Counted from the first letter of the stretch, positions 12,901 through 25,387 are shown. The stretch is 64,000 nt of DNA from Thecaphora thlaspeos (GCA_900291925.1 UWYS01000013.1:434001-498000); one strand, 5' to 3'. Translations and numbers: made by a program. The notes: a model not told the origin generated them from the letters alone.

Positions 12901-13062
12901 CACAACTCCTGCGCCAGCGCGATCCGGGTGGCCCTCTGTGCTCCTTGCTCGTACGACATCCTCGTGGAAGACGCGCCGGCTTCCTCCTGCAGTCGACGCG
13001 GTCGGGTGAGGTTTCGGTGCTGGCGCAGGGCCGGACTGAGATGTTGACTGAGCTTCGGACAT
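9959..13062 (-). CDS. UBE2O: UBE2O-type hybrid E2/E3 ubiquitin-conjugating enzyme
   Basis: Large ubiquitin-conjugating enzyme acting as E2 and E3, known in animals and plants for quality control of orphan proteins. The model has two exons: 13062-12829, encoding MSEAQSTSQ...VFHEDVVR..GVVLRCW, and 12721-9959, joined by a 107-nt intron (GTGAGC..CAG, phase 0), total 998 aa. N-terminal and central parts carry the SH3-like conserved regions of the family (GDVVMIDKHDH, GDWVWWQGEGES, WYGTVTELHLDGSIVISLPGG). An acidic linker (EDDYMDENEMDNMAYDEFG) follows. The C-terminal UBC domain runs from about residue 680, with PYEDAPFVIDFHL, YPQEPPVAHFHSW and the active-site segment GKVCLSILGTW, placing the catalytic Cys near residue 785. 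A poly-Ser run encoded by (AGC)8 lies near the C-terminus. Without the first exon the frame would start inside intron sequence. Confidence 0.93.
10011..10034 (+). repeat. (CTG)8 microsatellite encoding poly-Ser on the minus strand
   Basis: Eight CTG units (AGC on the coding strand) encode most of a nine-serine run close to the UBE2O-type C-terminus. Variation in number would stay in frame. Confidence 0.9.
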
Positions 13063-13785
13063 GCGGAGGGTGTCGATTCCTCGATGCTCTGGGGTTGAGA
13101 GGGGACGCAGTACGTGAGAGGCGGGTGGTAGAGCTGGCGCAATGCTATGTTGGCTCTCGAAGAACTGCGCGTCTTTGTCAAAAGCGCCGTGGACAGACCT
13201 CTATCTGAGTGCGTCGAGTGAGCAGACAAGGGCAGCTGACCCGGGGTGTGAGTGACGAGTAGGGCGTTGGTTTGGTCGGCGAGCGCAGGTGGCGTTAAGG
13301 AAAGGGGAGGATGATGTTGGCATGGAGGAGGATCGGGACCAACCGCGTAGAAGGCCCGTGGGAGGGCAACCCTTCCTGCTTGCGCTTTCGTCTTTCCCTG
13401 CTCTTGGCCGCGCTTGCTGGCTTGTTGAGCAGGTGGCTTTTTGTCCGGAATATCGGCCGGACTTTCTAGCCTATTCTACGACTTGCCTGCCTGTCTCGCG
13501 CGGATAAGTGCAAAGTTCACGGGCCATCCGGCGGCCTCTCCGAGCCAGCGAGACGGGTGGCCTTCCCCCAGCCAACACAGCACTTGCGCAAGATACTCGT
13601 TACTGTCCACGTTGAAGACACCACACAGCCTCGTGGCAGGCTCTCGAATCACTCGACACACAAAACAGATCCCTGGGTGAAGCGACAGTCGGTCCTGCCA
13701 TCGGAACAGTGGCTGCCACTGCGGTCATCACGCCACGCTACGCGCCACGCACGGCGGGCCACCGTGTCATCCTCTTCGCTCACAA
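13063..13785. other. Divergent promoter region between UBE2O-type gene and RAV1
   Basis: The two genes start head to head, 723 nt apart. No convincing gene lies between them, and I see no clear TATA element. Confidence 0.4.
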
Positions 13786-16700
13786 ATGGTCGACTCGATA
13801 CCGGTGCTCCGCCGCTCTTGGACCTGCTTGGGCCAGCCGTCGGGTAGAGGGGCGCAGTCGCCGCGCGAGTCCGGCGCTGAGGCCCAATCGGCCTTGTATC
13901 ATGCGACCGCGTGCAGCAGAGGCGTCGACGAGAGGGATGTCGTCACAGTGAGTCCCCCGGCATCTCGTCGTAGTGTTCTACCAAGAGACGCCTGCTTCTC
14001 GCAGGGAAAGGTGCGCACGCTGACTCGAGAGACCGCCGTCTGGTGACACTTGCTCTGTCGTTGTTCATCTGCGGCGTACAGGCCCTTGCGAGTTCGGACC
14101 AGGTCTGCATCCTATCGCGAAGCCATGACTTTTCGCAGGCGCTCCCCTTCTGGCAGGCCTTCTCTGCGTCGGAAGAGACCGAAAGGGCGGTAACGTGCGT
14201 CTGCGTCGGAGCGGATCCGGCGGTCAATCAGACGATGGTCGCCGCCTCGATGGACCACCGGATAGCGGTGTGGGCCGCCTCAACGAGCACCTCGCGCAAG
14301 TGGCGCGTCCACTCGACCGTCATGGTCAACGACGGCCTCGTCACCTCAATCGACCTACACGTCGGGAAGTTGCTCATCGGAACATGCTCCTCGATCAGCC
14401 TCTGGCGGCTCGAGCAGAGCAGCATCGGGATATGGAGGCGCGCCTGGAGGAAAGCATCGCCGGCGCCCATCCGCATCGCCCGCTTCTCGCCCGACGGCAG
14501 CTCGATCGCAGCGGCGACAGAGGGTGGTCAGAATATAGTCATCTGGTCGCTTCCATCGAAGGCGGGACAGCCTCCGGCTCTGGTCCAGCGCATCTTCCAC
14601 CCCTACCCCGTCTTATCGCTCGTGTGGCGGCAGCCTCCCGACCGGTCGAGCCAGTCGGACGTGCTTGTCTCGCACAGCAAAGACGGCGTGGCCCGCATCT
14701 GGGCAGCTGTCATCGACGAACCGGCTAGACTGCGGCTCTGGGCCACGCTCGACCCTTCCTCCGAGGCCATCAGACGGTCGACGGGAGCTTCCGCATTCGT
14801 CGGTCCGCAGCCCTTTTACCTCGAGGCCCACGTCGTGGCCGGCGCGCTCAGGTCCAACATCGGAGCGCTCGAGCGCGAGCTTCAAATGATGGAGCTCGGA
14901 CTGGGCAGCGACGCCTCCCAACGAGACGTCCATCAGGTCGAGATGGCGTCCGATACCAAGCGGACGAGGCTTCGCAGGCTGCAGCAGCTGCTCAGCGAGG
15001 CACCAGACATGTTTCTCAAGCTCGAGGATGACGGGTTCCTCACCGTCCTAGCCGTTGCAGTAAGTCGAGACGGTCAATTTGGAGCTTATATGCGTGTTCA
15101 AACACCGCTGCTGATCGCTCCTATCGCCGCTTCGACTCCCTCGAATCTCCACAGAACATCGATCGACGCCCTCCGACGCTCTTGCAAACGCTCGCCGTGC
15201 TCAAGGTCCCCATCTGCCTTCCTGTGAATCCATCGGACGTGGTCGACATCGCCTTGCTTCCCCGCTTCGCCGGCAACGATGCCTCCAGCGAGGACGTTTT
15301 TGCTGTCTTGCAAATCCGGAACCTGTCGGGCGCGATGGCCACCATTGGCGTCAACCCGGCCCACTTCTTTGATGGCAGGGGCCGCGGTCTGTCAGAGCAT
15401 GGCGTCGATCTGTCCTCGAAGGCCAAGCAAGTCCTCTCGAGTGCTCGAGTAGCAGTCGTCGCGCATCACAGTAGAATCTCGAAGCTGCATCGATCGGCCG
15501 ACGGGACTTTCCTGACTTGCTCCTCTTCAACAGAGACAATCATCTGGAGGGATACGCCACCGGATGCAAACGGTGGCAAGAAGGGGGCCGACAGAATAGA
15601 GCCCATCGCCGGTCCTTATGATGGTTATGTGAGACACACAGCGATCTCTGACGATGGTGAGGACAGAGTGGCTGACGGACGTGCGAGGAGCGGTCCGGAT
15701 GTGCGGCTAGAGCTGATGCAAAGACTTCGACACCCCTTATCCCACATCAGGTCTGCTACACGCACGTTTATATGGCGATCAGCTGCAGCTGCACGCTCGA
15801 TCTCCCTTCACTGTGGAAGCGAAGGATGCCACCTGGATGGAGCCGTTGGGCGAAGACGTCGCGGTGCTTCAATTCACCCGCATCGGCGCCGTCCAGCACC
15901 TGATCGCTTGCACGAAAGGCGGCGCTACTCTCCTGTGGCGCATCAAACTCGATTCTAAGCTGGAGGCTTCAAGAACCGCAGGGCCGCAGCTGCCTTTCCA
16001 GACGCCAGCGATCGTGGCTCCTGTAGTCGGGCTGCAAAGGGAGACGGCCGATGCGGCCCTGGTCGCAACGATAACACCCGAAGGGCTCCTGGACAGATGG
16101 ATTCTCCGATACACCTTGTCTAGCGCGGGCCTACCAGAGGAAGTCGCTGCATGGCAAAAGGAGACTTCGGTGCAGACCGACGTCCGTGGCACAGTCTTGA
16201 TCAGTTGCGCGTCATCCGGGCTGAACGCGCTCGTCTCGATCCTGCCGGACGGCAAGCAGCGGCTCAGCATCTACAATTCGAAGGCTTCGTCCTTTGCGTC
16301 CGGTCTCGAGTACGAGCGGAGCTACAACGCCGGCGATCGCATCATGGCCATGGATTGGTCGCCCTCGCCGCTGACCGGATCAATCCTTGCCATCGCCTTC
16401 AGCCACCACGTCGAGATTCTGGGACCCTCCAGGAACGCCGACCTCGTCGGCGATGTCGCCGACGTGAGCGATTACCAATGGGCTCCGTACTTCCGAGTCG
16501 ACATGGCCAGCTGCACGCCCAGCAAGATCCGAGGTCTGGCGTGGTTGACTCGGGACCGCATCGCGGTCGCCTCAGCCTCGTCAATCTTTGTCTATGGCCC
16601 GACCTGCGACGTCGCCCCTGCTGGCAAACCCATGGTGGCAACCTCATCCGCCCGGGCGCAGCACATCGCCGAGGTCGTCGCCGAGAGGATGGGTCCGCTG

Positions 16701-19043
16701 CCCCAGTACCATCCGGCTTTCCTACAGGAGTGTCTGCTCTGGAACAATCTTGACGTCGCAAGGGCGATCATCGTCAGCCTACGGAATGCTTTGTCCGCCC
16801 TCTCGCCAGCCAGCATCGAAGAGACCTGGACGTTCAGGGATGCTCCCCTGGAGTCCTTTTCGTCGGTCGGGCTCGGAAGCATCGGTGTTCCTCGGAACGA
16901 GCCCAACGGACATGTCAAACCGACGACGGCGAACGGGCGCTCGATCTTCGAAGAAGCGTCTGACGAAGATGACGACGCTATCGACGAGGGGCTGACCGCC
17001 AAGAATGTAGAGGCGCTCCTGCGCTCGGTTGAGGCCACAGAGATACCGCACCTGTCGCACCTGGACAGGAAGACGCTGGCGGTCATCATCCGCGCTGTCA
17101 GCGAGGCCGAGGAGCAGAGACGCAGCCTGGACGATAACGGTTTGCGCTTCCTGATGTCACTTCGCCTGCTGCTCAATCGGCCCGCGAACGGCGAGCTCGG
17201 CTCCGGGTCCGGGTTCATCACCGGTCGCTTGAGCTATCAGGAGACGGTGTGGGCTAGCCACAGCGACACTCAGGAGCCCCTGCTCGGCGCAATCGCGTCC
17301 GGATGCCGCAATAGGCTGACCTGGCCAATGGCGAGGTCGACCGGGATCTTCATGTGGCTCAAGAGCCACACGACGCTCCGCGAACAGGCCGAGCAGGTGG
17401 CACGGGCGCAGTTCATGATCGGCGAGGACCGCGATCCGGTCAAGTGCTCGCTGCTCTACTTTGCCCTCGGCAAGCCGAAGGTGGTGCTGGGGCTGTGGAA
17501 GCAGGCTGTTTGGCACCCCGAGCAGAAGAAGATGCTCCAGTTCCTGTCCAAAGACTTCAGCGAGGAGCGCTGGAAGACGGCGGCGCAGAAGAATGCGTTT
17601 GCCCTGCTCAGCCAGCGGCGATACGGTGAGTGTTTCGATCAGGGCCACCCCACCTCTATTCGAACGATATTTGGCCTGAAGGAGCGACACTACTCTGGCA
17701 TCATCGGCTGACACGGACCGACCTTTCCATCCACTCCACCGCCTACTGCGGCGCCATAGAGTTTGCGGCGTCGTTCTTCATGCTCGGGGACAGCCTGCAG
17801 GATGCCGTCAATGTCTGCGTCCGCAACCTCAACGACCTAGACCTGGCTGTGGCACTGGCGAGGATTCGCGAAGGCAACGATGACGGACCGGTGCTGCGCA
17901 ACCTGCTGCAGACAAAGGTGTTGCCCGAGGCGTTTGAAAAGGGCCGGCGCTGGCTCGGGACGTGGGCGTTCTGGATGCTGAAACGGAGGGATTTAGCTGT
18001 CCGGATTATTGTGGTGAGTGTGACCGGACCGAAGGAGCGGCCTACCTCGACCGCTTTCTCCGTGCCACTCTGAAGGAAGCTTGACTGAACGTGCTTTCGC
18101 CATCTTCACCGCGTATATGCTGCTATAGTCGCCGCTCTCTGAACTGCTGGCCGATCCAGACGTAGCAACAATGTTGCCGGCGGGAACGACGTGCGACAAG
18201 GGGCACAGCGACGATGCGTCGCTCGCCATCCTCTTCAAGCAGCTCAAGAACAAATCGCTCCAGACGCTCAAAGGGAGTACGGCGATCTCGGAGCGCAAAG
18301 AGTTTGAGTTCGTCTTGCACACCAACCGCGTCCTGTGCCGAACGGGTTGCCACCTGCTCGGCCTCAATCTGCTGCGGACGTGGGAGTTTGAGCCGCCCGT
18401 CGTCGCCAGCTCGACGACGCAGTACCACACCATTTCGAAGCAGGACCTAGCAACGCTCTCGCACGTCGACAGCGTGCTGGTCGATGAGTCGAAGGATTCG
18501 TTCGTCAATGCATTGGCTTCGAGCGCAGCCGCTACAGCATCGCGTGGTGACGCGCTCAAGAAGAGGGACTCGTATACGTCGATGTCGCCGCCCAGCAGCC
18601 CGACGATGGCACGACGAAGGAGCAGCATGCTGCGCAGGCGGTCAAGCATCCTCAACGACCTCAACATAGGCTCGCCCCATGGGACGCAAACACACCAGCA
18701 TCTGCATCAACACGAGCAGAGCACTTCCGACGCTTCCGACGCACCCCGTCGCGAACCGTCGGTCGCGCCTGCCGGAACGTCGACCATCTTTCAGCGATAT
18801 CCTTCAGGTTCAGCTCCCAACGAGGGCCACGATGCAACAGCAGCAGCCGCAGCGACAATCATCGAAGAACCCTCATCGACCCTCACGGAGCCCGGAGAGG
18901 CCAAGACGGACGAGGTGCAAGAGACGACTGCGCTCGAAGCTAGCCAGACCAAGCCGAAAGGTCTCGGCGTCTTCAAGGCTGCCGCCGCCAGCAACGCCAA
19001 CCAGGGTGCGCAGGAGTTTGACTTTGGCAGTTTCGGCTTCTAG
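13786..19043 (+). CDS. RAV1: Rav1, WD40 subunit of the RAVE V-ATPase assembly complex
   Basis: Rabconnectin/DMXL-family protein. RAVE re-associates the V1 and V0 sectors of the vacuolar and endosomal H+-ATPase. Six exons are inferred: 13786-13947, 14082-15059, 15155-15656, 15751-17625, 17760-18013 and 18129-19043, with compatible phases throughout, total 1561 aa. The N-terminal half shows WD40 blades (DHRIAVWAAS, GGQNIVIWSLP, KDGVARIWAA, ETIIWRDT). The Rav1p C-terminal domain is clear: LPQYHPAFLQECLLWN, LAWLTRDRIAVA, NRLTWPMARSTGIFMWL, DPVKCSLLYFALGKPKVVLGLW and FAASFFMLGDSLQDAVNVC. A Ser-rich low-complexity tail with RRRSSMLRRRSSI follows and ends in EFDFGSFGF. The start at 13786 fits the family pattern (MVDSIPVL) but is the least certain part; exons 2-5 are strongly supported by conservation. 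Confidence 0.92.
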
Positions 19044-19343
19044 TCAAAGCCCCATTGCTGTTCCATCCTGTCCTTCTCTCTGCTCTGTCGAAGGATGCGA
19101 GTCTCTCTTGCCATGCAAATCTCACGTTGGGGATGTCTCTGCTCGTCGTTCCTGTGCATCTGCGCCAAGCTCCTGTGGATCTGTGTTCAAAGTTATGCAA
19201 ATTTCGTCTTGGTTCGCCAAGGTGATAGCAGTACGTTGCAAGGTACGGTCGTTGGAACGCGAATGCTTCACTCTAGAGTCGACTGGAGGCTCGGCTCAAC
19301 ATCGTCGTTGTCTCGATTTGCGCTGCCTCGGCTTGAGAGTCGT

Positions 19344-20189
19344 TTAGTGAGCTGTTTGATCGGACGGGAGGGAACAGAGATGGAACGGAAGGTCAGCATT
19401 CATTGCAGCTACCCAAGCAAAGCCCGAGCGTGCGCGGCTGAGTCTGAGCGGAGGACATACCCTCAGGCGACTTGGCGATGTAGTCGATCGCTTGTTGGAT
19501 AGTGGTGATGTTGTCGGCCTCGGCATCGGGGATCTCCTGTTTGCATGCGGTTCGAAGCGCGAGGGACGATGGGCAAGGGGCGATCCGTCAGTTTGTCTAT
19601 GTCTCTGCTGGGCAGAGTGAGAAATGGGAAGGATCGACAAGATACTCACGATCGAGAACTCCTCCTCGATGGCCATGACGACCTCTACGGCGTCGAGCGA
19701 GTCGAGTCCGAGGTCGCTGGTGAAGGCGGACGAGGTGGAGACCTGTGCAGTAGAGGCGTGGAAAGGGAGCGGGTGGTCAGACTCAGGCCATCCCAATGCC
19801 ATTGCAACCTTGAAATGCCGGTACAGCCGTGGTGCTACGCAGTGCTTCCAGCGGACTAGTTGCTATCTCGCGAGCGAGAGACAGCATCGCTGAGACGTGC
19901 CGCTTGTGCAAGACCGCTGCCTGCATAAGTTCGACGGGTCCAGCGAGCGCGCTGTTGTCTGTCAACTCACCTTGCTGGGGTCAACCTTCTCAAAGGTCTT
20001 GAGGACATCGACAATGCGGGTCTGGATCTCCTCCTTTCCGAGTCCGGGACCGCTGGCGTAGAATCGGACGGCGTTGAAGCGGGCGGCGGCGGGGAGGGCG
20101 GCCGAGGCGATGGGAGCCTGGCGGGCGACCATGATGGGCGCACGGGCGCGCAGGAGCGAAGCAGCGGCGGATCGAAGAGCGGCGACCAT
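19344..20189 (-). CDS. ACP1: Mitochondrial acyl carrier protein
   Basis: Carrier for mitochondrial type II fatty-acid (lipoate precursor) synthesis and a structural subunit of complex I and of Fe-S/LYR-protein assemblies. Four minus-strand exons are inferred: 20189-19971, 19742-19650, 19536-19461 and 19351-19344, total 131 aa. The N-terminus is an Arg/Ala-rich presequence (MVAALRSAAASLLRARAP). The mature domain begins near EEIQTRIVDVLKTFEKVDP. The phosphopantetheine site is in GLDSLDAVEVVMAIEEEF, with Ser near residue 88. The end is AIDYIAKSPEAH. The last exon is just 8 nt (CT CAC TAA), chosen because it restores the usual PEAH ending; other acceptors upstream would give a longer, unlike tail. 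The gene is divergently arranged with a mitochondrial ribosomal protein gene. Confidence 0.93.
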
Positions 20190-20797
20190 TTTGGTGGAAG
20201 GCGTGTGTGTGGTGTGCGTGTGTGGGGTTGTGAGGAGGCGATGGGAGGGTGGAGATTTGTAAGAACGAGGCAGCTGAGGTCGACGTACGGACGGACGGAC
20301 GGACGATGACGGCGGCGGCGGCTGGCGGAGCGCAGCAAAATCGACGAAAATCCGAGGCTGCCCGCTTGATCACCCGCCCAGCCCAGCCCAGCCCAGCCCA
20401 GCCCAACCCAGCCCAGCCTAGGGCTCAAAGGAACTCCACAAGCCGAGATTTTTGTCAGCCACCCAGCGCCACGCTCGCAGGCCGGAGCGCAGGGCCATTT
20501 CTCGGAAGCGAAAAATCAAGGCCGCCTCTCGAGTCGGGCGGCGCGGTTTCGCCAGGCCTGCGAGGGCGCTCCGAGAAGATTTGACGGCCCTCGCACCTTA
20601 CCTTATCTCGCCTCATCCCGCATCACCGACCGATCGAACGACCGACATCACCACCGGCACCACCAACCACCATCAGCAGCGCAGCAGCGCACACAACATC
20701 CTTCGACCTATTTTCCTCTCTTACTATCTACGCACCACACACCCGAAGCGCCCGTACTCACGCTCGCCGACCGTCCGGGTCAACCTGATCACCCAGG
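20190..20797. promoter_or_regulatory. Shared promoter region of ACP1 and mitochondrial bL17m
   Basis: This 608-bp stretch separates two head-to-head start codons, both for mitochondrial proteins. It holds (GGAC)n near 20288-20303, a GGC run, and a CCCAG pentamer array. No gene is visible, so it is probably a bidirectional promoter; this is inferred from position only. Confidence 0.5.
20377..20416 (+). repeat. CCCAG pentamer array
   Basis: Eight head-to-tail five-base units, seven CCCAG and one CCCAA, lie between two divergent mitochondrial-protein genes. Confidence 0.9.
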
Positions 20798-21780
20798 ATG
20801 AAGAACGCCGCCTTCCGAAAGCTCAGCAGGACCTCTTCACACCGCAACCACCTCTTGCGCAACCTCGTATCTTCGCTCTTTGAGCACGAGAGGATAACCA
20901 CTACCGTCGCAAAGGCAAAGGAGGCAGCGAGGGAGGCAGAAAAGATCATCACGCTCGGCAAGCGAGGCACAGTGCAGGCGGGCTACGGCGCCAGGGGCTA
21001 CCTCTACGTAAGTTGCAGGTGCTGCGATGCGATGGCAGACCAGCTGCCGTCATAAGGTCAACGCTAAACTCGGACTGACCACCACACTTCTCTCTCCTCC
21101 CTAAAACCTACATCCGGCTTCCCCTCGACCGCTCGCAGACACAAGAAAAGACATTACCCAAGCTCAACGAGCTCTCCAAAAGATACGCCACCAGGCCCGG
21201 TGGCTACACACGGATCCACCTCTTCGGCAATCGGGTGGGCGACCATGCGCCACGGGCCATCCTTGAGCTGGTCGATAACCCAAACGACCTCCGCGTCCAG
21301 ATGACGGCACGGGCGATTGCCCGCGAGACGTACAACCGCATCACAAAGTATGGCGCAGACAGCCTCCTGGAGGGCCAGCAGTTCAACCACCTCAACTTTG
21401 AGCACGACACGCGCTTCAACGAGGTAACGCGCACCAACATTGCCAAAGTCGTGCGCTACGGCGGCCTCGCGGCGAGGAAGAATCTGGCCAAGCTCTCGGC
21501 GGAGCACCTGCTGCGGCTCAGGGCCACGGCCGAGCTCGAGGGACCGCTGCGCGTTGACGAGGAGAGGGTGGCCAGCTGGAAGGACAATGCGCCGCGCGGC
21601 CGGCTGCTGACGGTACCTGTCGCCGGCCGTCGTCGCTGGGCTGGCCAGGAGCACGAGGGGTCGCCCAAGCCGCTCCCCGGAAAGAGCAAGAACAGCGTCG
21701 TCCGTCTCGGCAAGGGCGTCTTTGCAAAGAGGCAAGACTACCGCACCCCCGCGCGGCCACGCTACGCCTCCAAGCAGTAA
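20798..21780 (+). CDS. MRPL8: Mitochondrial large-subunit ribosomal protein bL17m
   Basis: Component of the mitochondrial 54S ribosomal subunit. Two exons, 20798-21007 and 21139-21780, separated by a 131-nt GTAAGT..CAG intron in phase 0, encode 283 aa. The N-terminus is already bL17-like ([20 protein letters not shown], then [17 protein letters not shown]). Exon 2 carries [20 protein letters not shown], the conserved strand-loop of bL17. A C-terminal extension of about 150 residues beyond the bacterial core, Arg/Lys-rich, ends in RPRYASKQ, as often in fungal mitoribosomal proteins. It is divergently paired with ACP1. The exon join [28 protein letters not shown] keeps the family spacing. Confidence 0.94.
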
Positions 21781-22261
21781 AGGCGGGCACCAAAGGCGCG
21801 ATCCTCTCTGCCTTCGCTTTTGCGGACTTGCCATGGGCTCGTCGGACGGCTGGAAGAGCTCAGCCTCACGCCATGCCTTGTAAATGTAGTACCATCACGA
21901 GCGACTCTGAGGCCTTGCAATGCATTCAGCATCTCGACAGAGTGAAGAAACAGATAGCCGTGGCGTCGTCTCGTCAGACCTGTGACACTTTGGCCTTGGG
22001 TGTGTCGACACCCGTGTCCAAGCGTGACGGCTGCAGCGAGCCCGGATGCTGACGGAAGAAGGCGCGGAAAGGAGGCCGAGAGCCGAGTCCCGACTTTTTA
22101 GGCTGAGCGTCTGGGTCCCGGCGTCCCTTTTTTGACCTTGACGGTGGAGCTTTCTTCTTGACGACCAGCAACCCTTCCATCAACACGCATACCCCCTCGC
22201 CTTCACACAGCTCATCTTGGCCTCCGCACCCGGCCTTTCTACCGACCCACTGGGCGCATCG
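21781..22261 (+). other. Intergenic region between tandem genes
   Basis: This 481-nt stretch holds the bL17m 3' end and the leader of the PPR-like gene. Nothing else is recognisable. Confidence 0.4.
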
Positions 22262-24533
22262 ATGACAACTCTTACAGTTTCTGGTGTACCCTATCTGCAC
22301 TCCGTTCCCTCATCCCGCCTTGACTCGAACCCGACCCCGACCTCGACGCTATGCTTGTTCAGCCGCCAGGCACACCTTCGATCCGGTAGAGAATCCGTCT
22401 TCATCCACCGCTGGATGGCGTAACGCTGTTTCTAGCGTGGCAGAGCCACTCACACAACCGAGGTCGGCGAAAAAGCCCGCGGCTCTCACACCAGAGTTGT
22501 CCTTAATGTCGACCGGAGTCAAAGCGGTCTCTCGGGCAACCAGGCTTGCCACCTCTTCAGCTCGGGCCCAAGATTACGGTCGGCTAGGACAGCCGATAAA
22601 GAGCCTCGAGTGCCTCAGGCTCGCCATACAGGCTCTAGACGAGGCACAGCCCGGCAGCATCCCTTTACATTCAACATCAGCGTCGTCATTTACATCCATA
22701 TCAGCACCGGCACCAGTACCAGCACCGTCACCACCATCATCGGTACCAGCACCAACAGCATCTTCATCATCACTAGCAGCACCCCTCCTGTCAACAGCAG
22801 CACTCACAGCATCACCAGTATCATCTCCGACATCGAAACCATCATCGAGCTCGCCGGCATCGACGAGAAAGGCTCCCCCTCCAGCCAAGGATCGCCGCCA
22901 TGTGCCCTTGCGCCCCCTGGAGCTCAAGCACACCAGCCAGCGCGATGAGGCCGAGGAGATGCTGCAGCGCGCCGTCACCGGCGTGATCCAGGCTTACAAC
23001 AACGGCGGTCAGCCGCACGCGGCGACCGCCTTCGCATCTCGGGCCCTCAAGTTGCCCAACTTCCTGCCCGCCCCGACCGAGCTATCCGCGCCCGCAAAAG
23101 AAGCGGCGGACCTGCTACCTCCAACTTCCGTCTCGACGCTGCACTACAAGGCGCTGCTGGAGTGTGCGGCCCGCAAGCGGTCGGTCGTCGGGGCGAGGTC
23201 CATCCTGCTGGACATGCTGTCGCGCGAGCTACCCGTCAACGGCCGGATACGGAGGGGCCTGTCGCGGCTCATTCTCTCGTCGGTCAATCAGGACACCTCA
23301 CACATGCTCCGCATGTTCCGTCAGATCCTCCCAAAGGTCCGGAAGCGATACGTGGAAGCGGACGAGGCCGTCGACCAGCGGCTGACGAAGCTCGCTGAGT
23401 TTCTCGAGAGCCTGGGCCTGATGGACAAGGTCATACTGCAGAAGCCGGCCATCTTCTCGAAAGCCGCCCAGGCGGCCGACAGGAATCGGTCCTCGAGGGA
23501 GGCAATGCATCGGTGGATGGTGGACGACCAGAGCGCACTCTTTGAGCCACCGCCGCCCGAGTACCTGGATTCGCTCGAGGAGATGATGGATCTGAGCAAG
23601 CCGCTCGGATCGTCGGCCTACGCGATGCGCATGCGCGTCTTTGCCGTTGTCCGCAAGGACTTCGAGTCGGCCCAGAGGCTGTGGCGCTCGATGCTCGACC
23701 ACGGCGTCTCCCCCAACGCCAAGCACGTCGCGCCACTCATCGAGGGCCTGCTTGCCGTCTCGCGGATCGACGACGCACAGAAGCTCAAGGACAACGCCCT
23801 CCGTATCTACAGTATCAAGCCGTCCCTGCGGATTCATACGGCGCTGATACGGGCCTACACCCGTGCCGAGGACGACCGAGGGCTGAAGCGTGAACTTAAA
23901 GAGCTCAAGCGGAACGGCTACGACATCGACGACACGATCCTGCAGATCATTGAGGCCGCTCTCTCTAATCGAACGCCGCTGTCGGTGCCCATTGTGCCTA
24001 GGAGGATCGATCTGTGCGACGTCCACAGCGTCTCGAGCCGTTTCCAGGTCCACATGCGCGCCAAAGCCTATCTGGAAGCTCAGCAGCTGATGGCGAGGGC
24101 GCTGGACCAGGGGCTGGTGCCGGACACGTTTCTCGCTGGGCTTCTAAAGCGATCCGTCAACTGGCTACAGAAGCTGCCTCGGAATCGAGCAAAACAGCCG
24201 CGGCAAGCAGCAGCACCGACGGAGCAGGAAGTCCACGACCTCGAGGTGACCTTGAAGCTGGCGCAACAGAATCTGCGCCGAGCACGCAAGATAAAGAAGC
24301 TGACGCCGCTGGAACAGATGCGGAGCATGCGCCGCTTCAGGCGGGGTGTCGTCGAACTAATCTTTGGCATCGCCGACGGCTCGCTCAAAAGGGAAGCGAG
24401 ACGGCTGGCCGCCGTGCGGACCAAAGCCGCTAGCTCCGCCACTCGGTCCTCGTCCTTATCGAGCACCGCCTCTCCTGAGATGAAGGAATCACGGAAGACA
24501 CGGACGCCCCGGCCGTCAACGGTGGATAAATAG
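22262..24533 (+). CDS. PPR-like, probably mitochondrial RNA-metabolism protein
   Basis: One long frame to a TAG at 24531-24533 carries helical-hairpin repeats reminiscent of pentatricopeptide repeats, clearest in YAMRMRVFAVVRKDFESAQ with LWRSMLDHGVSPNAKHVAPL, then IEGLLAVSRIDDAQKL and IHTALIRAYTRAEDDRGLKR. PPR proteins bind organellar RNA. No ATG lies at the 5' end of the main frame. A model with exon 1 at 22262-22283 (MTTLTVS) and a 79-nt GTGTAC..CAG intron joining 22363-24533 is in phase and gives 730 aa. The alternative is an internal Met near residue 75 of the unspliced frame. A low-complexity region (about 22660-22880) is rich in Ser, Pro, Ala and Thr. A basic C-terminus (LRRARKIKKLTPLEQMRSM) follows. 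I cannot name the orthologue. Confidence 0.75.
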
Positions 24534-25387
24534 GTTGCGGTCAAGTGTATCACAAAGATTAGAAACGGATGACGGGAGGTGGGCGCAGACATAGCCGGCT
24601 TTGTTTGATTCGCAGACAATTAAGAATGGAACGCTAGGGCAGCTGGTGCGGGGGACCGGCGGAGGTCCGTCATTGGGCCACGATCTCTCAGAGACAAGGT
24701 TGTGTAAAGCGATAGGGTCGAGGGACGGGCTCCAAGCAGAAAATTACCTGCACACAGCACCACACCTCACGCATGACGATGAAAGGCTCTCGGACAATAA
24801 CGCTTGACTACCGTGTCAGCGTGTCCACCGCGATGGCCAACGACGCCCGGCTGTCGCAACGATAACACGGTAACAGGGGGGTTTCATTGCTAGCATCTGA
24901 CCCCCACCTGGTGTGCCTTCTCCAGGGAGATTGCCGGTGCGCAAGGTCAGCTGGACACAATCGGTCCAACAGAGCTGCCTGGCTCTCCCCTCCCTAATAT
25001 TTGTCTGGCTAGGGGCTTCATGCTGCTTGCTTGCTTGCTTGTCTCGCTAATAGACAGATGCCTTGGCTGCTGCAGATGGCGAGCGCTTGTTGATTTACTC
25101 CTTGTGTGGGACGGTCGTGCGTATATATACCGGCTTGGTCGTCTTCGCTTTTATTCCCATCTCCCAGTCGATCCCGCGCCACCCCACCAAGTTCCCCTAT
25201 CTCCTGTCCCTGTCCCTGTCCCTCTGCCTCCCTCCCATCTTCGACCTCACTTGATACAGCAGAGTTCTACGTCGCACTTCTCCTCGCCACAGATACCTAC
25301 CACCCGACCCTCTCGGCCATCCACTCTACCCCTAGCTCGCCTCGCCCGCTTGCGGGTCCGCACCGCTCCCGCATCGCCACATTCGTC
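24534..25387 (+). other. Intergenic region with promoter of the signal-peptide protein gene
   Basis: No gene is visible in this 854-nt stretch. It contains a TTGC/CTTG microsatellite (tgcttgcttgcttgtc near 25024-25041) and a clear TATA-like palindrome at 25121-25130, followed by C/T-rich leader including repeated tccctg units near 25203-25222. Confidence 0.45.
25121..25130 (+). promoter_or_regulatory. TATA-like element
   Basis: The self-complementary decamer GTATATATAC lies 258 nt before the ATG at 25388, in GC-rich surroundings. It is the best TATA candidate in the window; its role is inferred from position. Confidence 0.45.
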
